Shown here: positions 36,185 through 46,303 of the stretch, in pieces
How positions within the stretch are numbered: position 1 is the first letter of the stretch
How the letters are laid out: each line of letters opens with the position of its first letter
Source of the DNA: Methanobrevibacter sp. V74
GTDB lineage: Archaea; Methanobacteriota; Methanobacteria; Methanobacteriales; Methanobacteriaceae
Direction of reading: 5' to 3'
Assembly (NCBI RefSeq): GCF_963082495.1
Contig: NZ_CAUJAN010000002.1
Coordinates: 1-64,000, forward strand
Length of the DNA: 64,000 nt
Made by a program: the position numbers and the translations under genes
The notes under the pieces: model-generated
Databases searched by the model: none
The model's input: only the letters and a program-made list of their open reading frames with translations
What the model was told of the DNA's origin: nothing

Positions 36185-36862
36185 ATGACTAATAATTTAG
36201 AAAAAAATCGAAAATACTGTGAAATAATCGAAAGCAAAATTAAACTCGATGCAAAACCAGTAGCAATGAAATTGATTAAAACCAAAGCAGACCTTCCTGA
36301 AGGTTATGATTTAATTGATGAAAAAATCAGACACTGCGAAATGGTTAGAAAAGCATCATTAGGCAATAAATTCTACTCAACAATTAATGAGCAATTATGT
36401 CTAGGTGGAGCAGGAGCTATTGGACTTAGAGATATGCCTGAAAAATTAGCAAATGGTGAAAAATACTTTTCATTAGGCAGATTTCAAGATTTAAAAACCG
36501 CTAAAAAGCTCACTCACAAACTTTCAATTATTAAAGATTTAAGTTGGGCTATGGTTTATGCCCCTTTAGATGAAGCTAGTTTCGAACCAGACGTTATTCA
36601 AATCATTACCGAACCTGTTGGTGGAATGAAACTTGCACAAAGTATAGTTTATAAAACTGGAGAAAAAATTACATCATCCTTTGCAGGTATTCAATCATTA
36701 TGTGGCGATGCATTTGCAAATCCATACTTAGACAATGGAATTAATTTCACGTTAGGTTGTGACGGTTCTAGAAAGGCAGCAGATATTAAAGATGAGGAAA
36801 TAACAGTTGGCATCAGTAAAGCTAAAATCGAAGAGGTCATTTCTGGCCTTGAATCAATCTAA
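36185..36862 (+). CDS. DUF169 family protein
   Basis: DUF169 proteins are found mainly in methanogens and anaerobes, without an assigned reaction. The ATG at 36185 is preferred over an upstream GTG at 36173 because GTGA lies about seven bases before it. PVAMKLI near the N-terminus, HCEMVRKAS and CLGGAGAIGL with two cysteines, and the C-terminal FTLGCDGSRKAADI are family features. It overlaps the end of the convergent nucleotidyltransferase gene by nine bases. Confidence 0.85.
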   Translation: MTNNLEKNRKYCEIIESKIKLDAKPVAMKLIKTKADLPEGYDLIDEKIRHCEMVRKASLGNKFYSTINEQLCLGGAGAIGLRDMPEKLANGEKYFSLGRFQDLKTAKKLTHKLSIIKDLSWAMVYAPLDEASFEPDVIQIITEPVGGMKLAQSIVYKTGEKITSSFAGIQSLCGDAFANPYLDNGINFTLGCDGSRKAADIKDEEITVGISKAKIEEVISGLESI

Positions 36863-37507
36863 AAGAGTTAAATAATCATCATAATGATTAATATTTAATA
36901 ACTCTTTTTCATTTTTTTCTTTTATTCCATAAAACTCATATCCATCCTCAAATATTTTGTGCAAAATTGGATTTAAATTGTCGTTCTCGTTTTCTAAATA
37001 ATCCATTAGATTTTCTCTAGGTGCTACAAAGGGCATGCCCAATCCCTCAGCAGTATCAAGTAATCCGGTTTTTCTTCTTCTCAAAATAGATATTGTTTTA
37101 TAAGGATCATCTGAGTTTTGAGATACTTCAATCATTTTTCTAAAAGTCTCGGTTGACACTGTTGGTTGGTCTCCAGTAATGCACAATGCAAAATCAGAAG
37201 TGGTGCTTGATAAACCATTGAATAATGAGATTGACAGACCCACATCAACTGGATTGTTTTCTATGAATTTCACCTTATCTTTGTAATTATCAAAAATAGC
37301 GTCTTTTATTTCACTAGCATAATGACCAAGTACTACAATACATTCATCAATATCCAAGGATAATGCATTATCAATTGTCGTTTCTATAATCGTTTTATTA
37401 TTGAATGGTAAAATTAGCTTATTAGTTATTTTAAGACCACGTGAAAGTTGGTCATCCCTCATTCGAGAATTCCTGCCTGCAGCAGTAATAATTGTTGAAA
37501 TTGACAT
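36854..37507 (-). CDS. NTP transferase domain protein, MobA-like
   Basis: From the start at 37507 (MSISTIITAAGRNSRM) the 217 residues show the nucleotidyltransferase signature AAGRNSRM followed by a lysine-rich NKLILPFNNK, and GDQP (metal site) near 110. A longer reading to 37546 would add an improbable run of phenylalanines. The substrate is uncertain: molybdenum-cofactor cytidylyl transfer or sugar-nucleotide formation. It lies 28 bases after the secreted protein gene, probably in one transcript with it and perhaps with the Mur ligase. Confidence 0.75.
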   Translation of the reverse strand: MSISTIITAAGRNSRMRDDQLSRGLKITNKLILPFNNKTIIETTIDNALSLDIDECIVVLGHYASEIKDAIFDNYKDKVKFIENNPVDVGLSISLFNGLSSTTSDFALCITGDQPTVSTETFRKMIEVSQNSDDPYKTISILRRRKTGLLDTAEGLGMPFVAPRENLMDYLENENDNLNPILHKIFEDGYEFYGIKEKNEKELLNINHYDDYLTLLD

Positions 37508-37535
37508 GAAAAAGAAAAAAAATAAGATATATTGA

Positions 37536-38717
37536 TTATTTGACATATCTTATAATTTGGGCATAAATACCCATTCCAGTTCCTGAACCTTCAGTCCACA
37601 TGTTGATTTTAACCGGATAATCATGATTATTATAAACAGTGATACCTTGAGCCGGATTAAAACCAAACAATACTGTATCTTCATCCCAAGTCATACCTAC
37701 CGGCAAATCAAATCCTTCAGCAGTTACAGCTGCTCTTAAAGCTCTTGCAGATGGGCAAACTCCATGGGCTGCACTTCCGCCAGGTGCTGAAGCATCGCTT
37801 GCAGATTCAAAGTAAACATAATCTTTACCACTTGAAGTTGAATTAGGAGGAATTACAGTTCCATTCCATGCATTAACGAATTGTCTTGCATTAATTTCCC
37901 TTGCACCATCCCCATATTCAGGGTGAGAACCTAAACTAGTACCGTAAACTTCACCGGCCTCTTCAGTGTAATTTCCAGCATATAATAAAATTGGAGATCC
38001 TGTCGGATATTCAGAAGCATAATCCACTGTACTTTGACCAAAAATCTTAGGAACATCCTGAGAAGTAATATTATTTCTTCCATCAGAAAGATCAACCATT
38101 CCTTTCTCTAATGTAAATGTGGAACCAACCACAGCATCATAATTATACCAGCTAGCTATTGTAGAAGCATTATAATACTCATTACTATAATCTAAATTTT
38201 TAATTTCCCCAACAGGGACAGATTTGATTTTTGTACCATTTTCATAAACATCCACACCGGATTCTGTTTTTTTTAACCATTTATATGGAGCACTGTAAGC
38301 CCATACATAATCATCTGGTTTTTTTACAACTAACTTATCTCCAGAATAAGTTAAAAATCCGGGACCCTCAACATCTACTACATTTCCGTAAGAATCAATA
38401 CCCTCTCCTGAAACAGTTGTAAAATCAAATGGAACCGCTCCTGTTGTAAATGACATCAATAGACCTTTTAGATCAAATGTTTGAAGTTGATGGGTTAAAA
38501 ATCCTATATTGGAAGCTAGTGGAACCTCAACAGGATATGTTGTACCGACTATAGATTGATTTTCAAACATGGATTGACCAATAGGAAGATTATAATTTTC
38601 AGCTACGGACGCTGCAGTATAATTAGCACTTGCAGAATTGAAAACTGCAAGAAAAACACACAAAACAATTAATGATATAAATATTGCAATAGAAATTTTT
38701 CTCCAACTACGACTCAT
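37536..38717 (-). CDS. Secreted protein, unknown
   Basis: A signal sequence SWRKISIAIFISLIVLCVFLAVFNSASA (about 3-30) is followed by a 360-residue exported part rich in tyrosine, serine and glycine. I recognise no enzyme. The end VYNNHDYPVKINMWTEGSGTG is reminiscent of VanW-type cell-wall proteins, and HGVCPSARALRAAVTAEGFDL sits just before it, but that is too weak to name the family. Its place between a nucleotidyltransferase and a Mur ligase hints at the cell wall. Confidence 0.65.
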   Translation of the reverse strand: MSRSWRKISIAIFISLIVLCVFLAVFNSASANYTAASVAENYNLPIGQSMFENQSIVGTTYPVEVPLASNIGFLTHQLQTFDLKGLLMSFTTGAVPFDFTTVSGEGIDSYGNVVDVEGPGFLTYSGDKLVVKKPDDYVWAYSAPYKWLKKTESGVDVYENGTKIKSVPVGEIKNLDYSNEYYNASTIASWYNYDAVVGSTFTLEKGMVDLSDGRNNITSQDVPKIFGQSTVDYASEYPTGSPILLYAGNYTEEAGEVYGTSLGSHPEYGDGAREINARQFVNAWNGTVIPPNSTSSGKDYVYFESASDASAPGGSAAHGVCPSARALRAAVTAEGFDLPVGMTWDEDTVLFGFNPAQGITVYNNHDYPVKINMWTEGSGTGMGIYAQIIRYVK

Positions 38718-38785
38718 TTAATACACCCAATAAGAATACATTAATGTTAATATATAAAAACTATTATAAAAAGGTTTTTAAAAGG

Positions 38786-40066
38786 TCAAAGTTTCTCAGA
38801 AATTTCTTTAACCCTTTCTTGTATTTCAATAATGACATTTTGACCATTACCTCCGATTAAAATAGCTTCTTCATGAGAATACTCTGCAATCAATCCTATA
38901 ATTTGGTCAAGAGTATTTACAGTAATAATATTTCCCATGTAACCTAAGGAGTTAAGTCGATAAATTGCCATGTCCAATGTATCATCAAGACCAGGGAACA
39001 ATACAATGACTTCAGGATTATATTTAACTGCAACATCTAAAATATCAAGACGGTGAAATTCATTATTTCTTGGAGTGCCAATAAATAAAGCATAAAAATC
39101 TTTTTCAGCTAAAACAGAAGCCAAAGCATCTGAATTATCTGTTTTACCAACATAAACAGCAGCATCATTAATTTTATAAACATCCAATCTGCCTTCAACA
39201 GCCTCAAAATTAGCAAGTGCTGATTTAATTACCTCTTTAGATATCTTAAGTTCACGGGCAATGGCAGTTGCAAGACCTGCATTAAGCAAATTAAATTTAC
39301 CAATTAACTTTAATTCATCCTGATAAGTAAAATAAGAAATTGAATCCCTTGCAGCTTCTTTAAAATCAGAATTGAAATCTTGATTAAATGCTGTAAATAT
39401 TGTTTTGTCCTTAAAAAATCTAACAAGAGAATTTTTGTAATTGGCAATAGTTTTGTGAACATCCATGTGATCATTGCCAATATTGGTCAAACCCACCATA
39501 TCAAAGTCAAAACAATAATCAGCAAAATCCAAGGTCATATCACAAACTTCAACTAGTAAGATATCATAATCTCCTTCTTGAGCTTCCAAAATCAAATCAT
39601 AATATCCTGAAAAACCTCCTCCTCCGTTTCCACCAATTAATACTTTGCGACCGGCATTTTCCAAAATACTTTTAATCATATGGACAGTGGTGGTTTTACC
39701 ATTAGTGCCTGTTATTCCAATAGTGAAAATATCTTTGTGCCTATCTAAAACATCACTCAATAATTGCCCATTTTTCAATAGCTTATTAGCAAAAGAGCCT
39801 CCAAACATGCTAGGGCTAAAAGCTATTGCATCACATTCTTCAATAGCATATGAATTTGTGAAACCTAAATCAACAGTTATTTTATCTCCTACGATAGAAA
39901 CTGTTTGTTTATCATCAATCATGTTCATGTCTAAAACTGGCAAATTCAAACCATTCAAATCAACATGAATATTTAAATCAGTAGCATAAACTTCCCAACC
40001 ATGTTGTAAAAGAGAATTTACAGCTTTTTTTCCTTCAACACCTAATCCGATTACTGCTGCTTTCAT
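38786..40066 (-). CDS. Mur ligase family protein, candidate pseudomurein peptide ligase
   Basis: The 426 residues have the Mur ligase fold: an N-terminal Rossmann part AVIGLGVEGKKAVNSLLQHG (like MurD), the ATP loop IGITGTNGKTTTVHMI (about 113-128), the NIGNDHMDVH histidine region and the EGRLD motif near 285. In Methanobacteriales such enzymes build the pseudomurein peptide from UDP-linked amino acids, but which residue this one adds cannot be read from sequence alone. It is 68 bases from the secreted protein gene and on the same strand. Confidence 0.8.
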   Translation of the reverse strand: MKAAVIGLGVEGKKAVNSLLQHGWEVYATDLNIHVDLNGLNLPVLDMNMIDDKQTVSIVGDKITVDLGFTNSYAIEECDAIAFSPSMFGGSFANKLLKNGQLLSDVLDRHKDIFTIGITGTNGKTTTVHMIKSILENAGRKVLIGGNGGGGFSGYYDLILEAQEGDYDILLVEVCDMTLDFADYCFDFDMVGLTNIGNDHMDVHKTIANYKNSLVRFFKDKTIFTAFNQDFNSDFKEAARDSISYFTYQDELKLIGKFNLLNAGLATAIARELKISKEVIKSALANFEAVEGRLDVYKINDAAVYVGKTDNSDALASVLAEKDFYALFIGTPRNNEFHRLDILDVAVKYNPEVIVLFPGLDDTLDMAIYRLNSLGYMGNIITVNTLDQIIGLIAEYSHEEAILIGGNGQNVIIEIQERVKEISEKL

Positions 40067-40165
40067 AAAAAATAATTCCTTATATAATTCTATTATAATC
40101 TTAAATTTTAAAACTAATAAATATTTTTATACCATAATATTATATACATAAGCAAGGTGTTTTAA

Positions 40166-40561
40166 ATGTTTGAAGATGATAAAGACGATAAAATTTACAA
40201 TTTAATTATTACACAAGGCATTGATAAAAATAATGAATACGGACAATTTAGAGAAAGACTTTATTCAAAAGTGGATTTTAAATGGAAAGAATCGATGTCC
40301 GGCTCATACTCAAGTGCTGGAGAAGAATTTTATAAAAAAGTAGATAGGATAATCATGTTATCCGGCCTTTACAATGACAATAAAGAGATGTTTGAAGATT
40401 TGCTTAAGGCAAGCAGAGAATATGAAATTCCAATTGTTCTTGTTAGACCATATGGAGTAGAAGAAGTTCCAGAAAAATTAGAAGAAAATGCAGCTACAAT
40501 TGTTGGATGGAACGCCAATTGTATCCTGGATTCAATTAAAGATGCACCAGAAACAATGTAG
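40166..40561 (+). CDS. TIR-like (MTH538-type) domain protein
   Basis: The 131-residue product resembles the MTH538 family, a TIR-like flavodoxin fold. NLIITQGID opens it, RIIMLSGLYNDNKEMFEDLLKASREYEIPIVLVRPYG forms the core, and VGWNANCILDSI is the family end. Many TIR domains degrade NAD, but the catalytic glutamate cannot be assigned here. It sits alone on the plus strand between the Mur ligase and rad50. The function is unknown. A defence or nucleotide-signalling role is only an idea. Confidence 0.62.
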   Translation: MFEDDKDDKIYNLIITQGIDKNNEYGQFRERLYSKVDFKWKESMSGSYSSAGEEFYKKVDRIIMLSGLYNDNKEMFEDLLKASREYEIPIVLVRPYGVEEVPEKLEENAATIVGWNANCILDSIKDAPETM

Positions 40562-40580
40562 AAAAGTAATAATGAAAATT

Positions 40581-43328
40581 TTACATTATTACTCTTGAAA
40601 TACCATTTTCTTTTTCAACTTTTATTAAATTATCCGCAGCATTTTCAAGTTGGGCTTCATGAGTTACAATAATCATTTGAGGCAATGCAGACATTTCTTT
40701 TAATAAATTAATTAATTCATGTTTTCTAGAAGCATCTAAATGAATTGTAGGCTCATCTAATAAAATAGTATTCAATTCACCATTAGCCATTGCTTGAGTA
40801 ATACCTAATCTTAAAGCAAGAGCAATAGCAATTTTTTCACCGCCACTGACCATGCTCATTGATGATTCACCTTCAGGACCATAAACAGTCACATCATATT
40901 CATCATCAATTGTCAAATCAGAATAATTAAAGTTAAATTCGTTAAAGAATTCTTTAGTGTGTTTTTGAATCATTGGTTTTGAAATATTTCTTAAATCTTT
41001 TTGAATACCATTTTTACTGTATAAATTCCTGATATGAGAAAGTAAATTAATATAATCACTTATATCATTATATTCTTGTTGGAATTTATTAGAAATTGTA
41101 ATTTTCTCTGTTAAATCCTGAATAACCTTAATAGATTCACGTGCCTGACCTTTAATTTCTGAAAGTTCAATTGAAATAGAACTTTTTCTTCTCTCATATC
41201 TCTCATAATTAAATAAGATCTGCTCGAATTTATCTTGGTCATATGCAGAAGCTGCAATTTTATTTTCAGTAATGTCAATTTGGTTTAAAGACATGCCAAT
41301 ATCTTCCTTAACTGAATCAAGTTGAGTCATTAACGATTGTTTATTTTGAATAAAACCTTTAAGTTGATTGTATTCATCAGTTTTCTGTTTTAAATCATCA
41401 ATACGTTTTTGAAGTTCTTCAGGACTTATATCACTACTCAAATGAGGATCTTGTTCAATCGCTAATTTAATATTAGTAACATGATTATCAATTTCATTTT
41501 TAACCTGTTTTAATTTGTACTGAGCTTCAGTTTCACTACCTAATGCATCAAGTGCACCTTTAGCTTGAATATATGAATCATGGCTTTCTTTGAAAGATTC
41601 ACGATCAGATTTTTTATTAGCAATGACTAATATGAGCTCACCAAGCTTATTGCTAATATATTCTTTAGCTTCAAGTTCTTCATCTATTTTATTCAACCTA
41701 ACTAGTTCATCTTGCACATGCTGAACTTCATGTTTGTATTCGACAATTTGTTTAGATAAATCAGATAATAACTCAAGTTTTTCATCAAAACTATTTTTAT
41801 TTTTAGTTAACAAACGTACAGTTTCCTCATTTTGAGAAATTAATTTTTCATTCTTTTGAATTTCAGAATTATAATGTTTATTTAACTCTTTTTTCTTTAA
41901 AGAACTAATATCTGATTGACAAACAGGACATTTATTATCAATACTGTCTAATTCTTTTAATGGTTTCTTACAAGCTTTAATATTTTGCTTAAATACAACA
42001 ATATCTTCATTTTTAGCAATGATATCCTTTGATAAATCATCTATTTTAGTTGAAGTTTCATCAATAAATTTAGAGGTAAACTCATCTAAATTATTAAAAT
42101 CATCAATTTCAGCCAATTCGTCTTGACTTACACCATTATCATCTAATTTATCCTTAGATTTTGAAAAGAAATTTTCAATATCGTTTCTTTCTTCTTCAAT
42201 ATGTTTTAATAAATCCTTTTTATCCTTTTCAAGTTTAGCCATTGCAGCTAATTCCTTTTCAAAGTTGGTTTTTTGGTTATTTAATTTATTAATCTCCTCT
42301 TCAGAAGAAATATAATTATTATAACCCTCTTTTTTATTTGAAATGATTATCTGTTGGTTAGAAATTGAAGCTAATTTTTCCTCAATTTCCCTTTCTTCTT
42401 CTTTTAATCTTTGAATACTAGACACTGACTTTTCAAAGTCAAGATAAACATCTAATTTTGAAACAAATTTTTCTAATCTTTCAATTTCCTCTTCAGCTTT
42501 ACGAATTTCATCTAAGCCTTCCTGAACTCTATGTTTGTCATTTTCTAGTTTAGATAAATTTTTCTTTTCAGATTCAAGATTATTAACTTGAGTTTCATGA
42601 ATCTCTTTTTCAATTTCCATATTGCGTCTACTTTCAGACATGTCTCCTAATATGGAATTAACTTCAATAAGTTGTTCTTCAAGTTCATGACCCTTATCTT
42701 TAAGAGCATCTAACTCTAGCCGTTTACTTTTATAATCATCAACCAATTGTTCAGAATTATATAGTTTGCCTTCCAAATTAGCAAGTTGGGTTTGATAATC
42801 GGTGATAAATGGCAAAATGTTTTTCCATGCAATCTCTAGAGAATCAAGACCTAATAACTTACCTATTAACTGTTTTTTCTCAGCTGGAGTCTTGTCAACC
42901 AATTCAGCAATTTCACCTTGCCTAATATAAATTGCATTTAAGAACAAATCAGAATCAATGTCGAGAACTTGGAGAATTTCATTAGAAACTTCTTTATCTC
43001 CAGTGCAGATATGCATATATCCTCCTTCAGAGGATGCTTTTTTAAATATTGAAGATTTTAAATTGGATTTTTTATCACGGACGATTTTATACTCTCTTCC
43101 ATTAGATATGAATTCTAATTCAACAGACATGGATTCTGCATTGTTTCTAACTAAATCATCAATTTTTTTTGCAGTATGTTGTTTAAATAATGCAAAACTG
43201 ATGGCTTCAAGGATTGTTGATTTTCCAGCACCATTTTCACCAACAATGACACTAATTCCTTTATTAAAATTAATTACCGTGTGTTCATGGGATTTGAAAT
43301 TGTTTAATTTTAATCTTGTGAAAATCAT
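40581..43328 (-). CDS. rad50: DNA double-strand break repair ATPase Rad50
   Basis: Rad50 is the SMC-like partner of Mre11 in DNA end resection. The 915 residues have Walker A GENGAGKSTIL (about 32-42), a long coiled coil with a zinc hook CPVC (about 463-466) in its centre, the ABC signature SGGEKIAIALALRLG and Walker B TILLDEPTIHLDAS. The start overlaps the mre11 stop by four bases. Hook-mediated dimerisation is expected. The length is usual for an archaeal Rad50. Confidence 0.95.
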   Translation of the reverse strand: MIFTRLKLNNFKSHEHTVINFNKGISVIVGENGAGKSTILEAISFALFKQHTAKKIDDLVRNNAESMSVELEFISNGREYKIVRDKKSNLKSSIFKKASSEGGYMHICTGDKEVSNEILQVLDIDSDLFLNAIYIRQGEIAELVDKTPAEKKQLIGKLLGLDSLEIAWKNILPFITDYQTQLANLEGKLYNSEQLVDDYKSKRLELDALKDKGHELEEQLIEVNSILGDMSESRRNMEIEKEIHETQVNNLESEKKNLSKLENDKHRVQEGLDEIRKAEEEIERLEKFVSKLDVYLDFEKSVSSIQRLKEEEREIEEKLASISNQQIIISNKKEGYNNYISSEEEINKLNNQKTNFEKELAAMAKLEKDKKDLLKHIEEERNDIENFFSKSKDKLDDNGVSQDELAEIDDFNNLDEFTSKFIDETSTKIDDLSKDIIAKNEDIVVFKQNIKACKKPLKELDSIDNKCPVCQSDISSLKKKELNKHYNSEIQKNEKLISQNEETVRLLTKNKNSFDEKLELLSDLSKQIVEYKHEVQHVQDELVRLNKIDEELEAKEYISNKLGELILVIANKKSDRESFKESHDSYIQAKGALDALGSETEAQYKLKQVKNEIDNHVTNIKLAIEQDPHLSSDISPEELQKRIDDLKQKTDEYNQLKGFIQNKQSLMTQLDSVKEDIGMSLNQIDITENKIAASAYDQDKFEQILFNYERYERRKSSISIELSEIKGQARESIKVIQDLTEKITISNKFQQEYNDISDYINLLSHIRNLYSKNGIQKDLRNISKPMIQKHTKEFFNEFNFNYSDLTIDDEYDVTVYGPEGESSMSMVSGGEKIAIALALRLGITQAMANGELNTILLDEPTIHLDASRKHELINLLKEMSALPQMIIVTHEAQLENAADNLIKVEKENGISRVIM

Positions 43329-44557
43329 TCCACGTCCTCCTTAAAGGTTGCTTGAACTTCTTGTTTTTTAGAAGGTTTTTCTTTTATAATCTCTTCTGTT
43401 TTAAATTCTACTTCTTCAACAACATTAGCATAATGCTCATTATAGAATTGATTAATTAATTCATTAGCTTCATCACTTTTATTTTTGGATAATAATCTGT
43501 ATAAATCAATAGCTAATGCATCCACATCACTATTGCCATATACTTTAAGTTGATTGACTAAAAGCTGTTCCGGACCTACTTTTTTAGCATTTGATGGATC
43601 AATTAGTGTTTGACCGACCATATTAAATGTGGGTCTAATCATTAAAGATAAATCCCCTAATTCCTGTTTAATAATATCATATACTCCTTTAGTGTCTGAG
43701 TCAACATCATTAATAATTAAATTCAAAATAGGCTTTTTATCAAAGTCTTTAATAGTCTCTTTAATACCTGCAATTCCACTTTCCAAATCATTGAAATCAA
43801 GAGATCTTTTTATAAATTCTCTTGGAATATCAACTTTAACTCTTTTAACAACAGGTTTTGGACCCTCTAAGTCAACAACAACAAAACCTTTACCATTTTC
43901 CAAATAATCCGGAATTTCAGAGGTTTTCCAGATTTCACTTGAACCCGGATAAACTAATCTTCCTTTACCACATTTATCATTGACATATTTATGAATATGG
44001 CCTAAAGCATAGTAGTCAAAATTATCGGGAATCTCACCAATCTCCAATTCATAATTATATCCGAAGTATTTATCTATTCCTTGATGTAACAGTAAAATAG
44101 ATTTTTCATGGTGAGATGCTTTTTCGGATAACTCGGCTAATTTACTTTTCAATGTTTTAGCATGTGATGCCGGATAGTATGGTAGACCTGCAATGAGAAT
44201 ATCTCCATGCATATATGTAGGGTTAATAGTACTAATTACTTTTAAACCTAATTTCTTAAAAATAACTTGAGGAGGAATTGATCCTTTGCGCATTACAATA
44301 TCATGGTTGCCAGCTATTGCATACATGGGAATTCCTGCACCTTTAAGTTTTAATAAACCTTTTTGAAAGGTTAATAATGCCATGGGTGAAGGTCTTGCGG
44401 TTTCAAATAAATCACCACTATGTACTACAAAATCAACATTTTCTTCAATTATTTTATCAATGACCTTTTCAAACACTTCATAAAAGTCTTTTTCCCGTTC
44501 AAATAAACCATATTGACGGTACCCTAAATGAGTGTCTGCTAAATGTGCAAATTTCAT
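43325..44557 (-). CDS. mre11: DNA repair nuclease Mre11
   Basis: Mre11 is the manganese phosphoesterase that cuts DNA ends for resection. HLADTHLGYRQ, HSGDLFE, AGNHDIV, and LALGHIH-like YYALGHIHKY motifs supply the metal ligands. The 410 residues end in a less conserved tail. It precedes rad50 with a four-base overlap. A 243-base gap (44558-44800) without a gene separates it from herA upstream, AT-rich with TATA-like boxes, so it may have its own promoter. Confidence 0.95.
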   Translation of the reverse strand: MKFAHLADTHLGYRQYGLFEREKDFYEVFEKVIDKIIEENVDFVVHSGDLFETARPSPMALLTFQKGLLKLKGAGIPMYAIAGNHDIVMRKGSIPPQVIFKKLGLKVISTINPTYMHGDILIAGLPYYPASHAKTLKSKLAELSEKASHHEKSILLLHQGIDKYFGYNYELEIGEIPDNFDYYALGHIHKYVNDKCGKGRLVYPGSSEIWKTSEIPDYLENGKGFVVVDLEGPKPVVKRVKVDIPREFIKRSLDFNDLESGIAGIKETIKDFDKKPILNLIINDVDSDTKGVYDIIKQELGDLSLMIRPTFNMVGQTLIDPSNAKKVGPEQLLVNQLKVYGNSDVDALAIDLYRLLSKNKSDEANELINQFYNEHYANVVEEVEFKTEEIIKEKPSKKQEVQATFKEDVE

Positions 44558-44800
44558 TATATTACCTTCTTTTATTTTATGTATATAACCAATTTAAACA
44601 CTTTAACAAGTATTTAATGTGTAATACTTTAGTTTACGTTATATTTAATAGTTTGCTAAGAGAGCATTTGCAATGTATTAAAAATTGATTTAAGTGTGTT
44701 AAAATTAGTATTTTCATGTAAATTTTTTTCAAATGAAAATAATGAAAAATTTATAAATTATGGTGTTTAGTTCTCTAGTGAAAATATGAAAAAAATGGGA

Positions 44801-46303
44801 TTAATAATCATATCCCATGTCTAAAAGTTCATTTTCTTGCCTTTCTAACTCTTCAGCTTCTTTTTTAAGTGAATTTTTGAAGTATGAAGCAATATCCATG
44901 TCATCTCCATGAGTACGCCCTTGGAATTTGTCAATTTTAACCAGTGTTGGAATTTTTGTCATCAAACCTAGGACAACAGCTTCACCAACATTTAAAGATG
45001 GAAGCTGATTAATTAGGTCCTGGGATAAGCTTTCACTTGCTGATTGAACATGTTTTTGGTCTTCTGGTTCAACTAATCTCAAAATGATCATATTATTCAT
45101 TTGGGATAATGCATCATGATCAACAGTTTTCGGTGATTGACTTACTAAACATAAACCTAAACCGAATTTACGCCCTTCTCTTGCAACTCTTTGAATCCAA
45201 CGTTTTGAGTCTGAATCACGTTTGTTTGGAGCTAAAATATGAGCTTCTTCAACAATATAAAATACCGCATTGTCAAGTAGCTCTTCTTTATTTTTACTAT
45301 GAGCTGCATCTTTAGATTTTTGAAGGGAGTTTCTAAGAATATGGCTTACAAGAACACTTGCAACTGATTCATCAACTTGGGACAAATCTAAGACATTTAC
45401 ATGGGCTTTTTTAATTGATGTTAAAATATTTCCAGTGTATTGGTCAAATAAATTAGAATATTTATCCATGGAATCGTCAATTTTATTCATAACATCAACA
45501 ATCTGTTTATCTGACCCTTCAACTTGTGAATTATGTTCTAAGATATCATATATTAATTGCAGGAAGTTATTTTCATGAGCAACACCATCTTCAATTCTTT
45601 TTTTAGCTTCTTTAAATGCCATTCTAAAGTGCCTTTCCTGAATATATGCATTACTTGAAATGTTAACTAACTTTTTGATTTCATAAAAAGTCATGAATTT
45701 AGGATTTATTTTTGGTTTAATTACATTAACATCACCATTAGGGAATTGTGCTCCTTTATACTCCCCATGCATATCAAATACAAATACTGGCACATTATAC
45801 GACAATAACTGATTTATCAATACAGATACTGTGTTTGACTTACCTGCACCGGTCATTGCAAGAATAGCCAAGTGTCTTGAAAGGATTGGATTTGCATCAA
45901 CAGTAACATCCACATTGCTTTGATTAACTAATGTTCCAAGATTAATCGGATTTGCAACTTTAAATATTTCCTTTAAAATATCTGCATCAGCTAGTTGGAT
46001 TTCAGTTCCCGGAAGGACAGGAGTTCTTGGTAGTCTCAAATTATCCTTTACATCTCCAAGGATTTTTACTTTTCCACGAATGTAATTATCCTCTACACCA
46101 ATTTTAGAGATTTTTTGAATTGCTTTAAAATCATTAATATCAATATTTAAAGCGTCATTGCCCCTTACCAGATTTTCAACCATACCCAATACTCTTTTTC
46201 CATCATATTCCATTGTTACATATTGACCAACTTGTGGCATTTTATTAGAAATAAATGTTACTTCATTTAAATTAGTTTCACCAACACAGATTCCAACTAC
46301 CAT
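44801..46303 (-). CDS. herA: DNA end-resection translocase HerA
   Basis: HerA is the hexameric FtsK-like ATPase that drives NurA in 5' strand resection in archaea. Walker A is AMTGAGKSNTVSVLI (about 149-163), with FDMHGEYKG and EEAHILAPN following. The N-terminal HAS barrel is present (KMPQVGQYVTMEYDGK). Of 500 residues, the family is about 490-510. Its start overlaps the stop of nurA by seven bases. Confidence 0.94.
   Translation of the reverse strand: MVVGICVGETNLNEVTFISNKMPQVGQYVTMEYDGKRVLGMVENLVRGNDALNIDINDFKAIQKISKIGVEDNYIRGKVKILGDVKDNLRLPRTPVLPGTEIQLADADILKEIFKVANPINLGTLVNQSNVDVTVDANPILSRHLAILAMTGAGKSNTVSVLINQLLSYNVPVFVFDMHGEYKGAQFPNGDVNVIKPKINPKFMTFYEIKKLVNISSNAYIQERHFRMAFKEAKKRIEDGVAHENNFLQLIYDILEHNSQVEGSDKQIVDVMNKIDDSMDKYSNLFDQYTGNILTSIKKAHVNVLDLSQVDESVASVLVSHILRNSLQKSKDAAHSKNKEELLDNAVFYIVEEAHILAPNKRDSDSKRWIQRVAREGRKFGLGLCLVSQSPKTVDHDALSQMNNMIILRLVEPEDQKHVQSASESLSQDLINQLPSLNVGEAVVLGLMTKIPTLVKIDKFQGRTHGDDMDIASYFKNSLKKEAEELERQENELLDMGYDY

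Noticed and set aside
40166-40561. A Thoeris defence pair.
   Set aside because: There is no neighbouring ThsA-like gene and the protein is of the MTH538 type.
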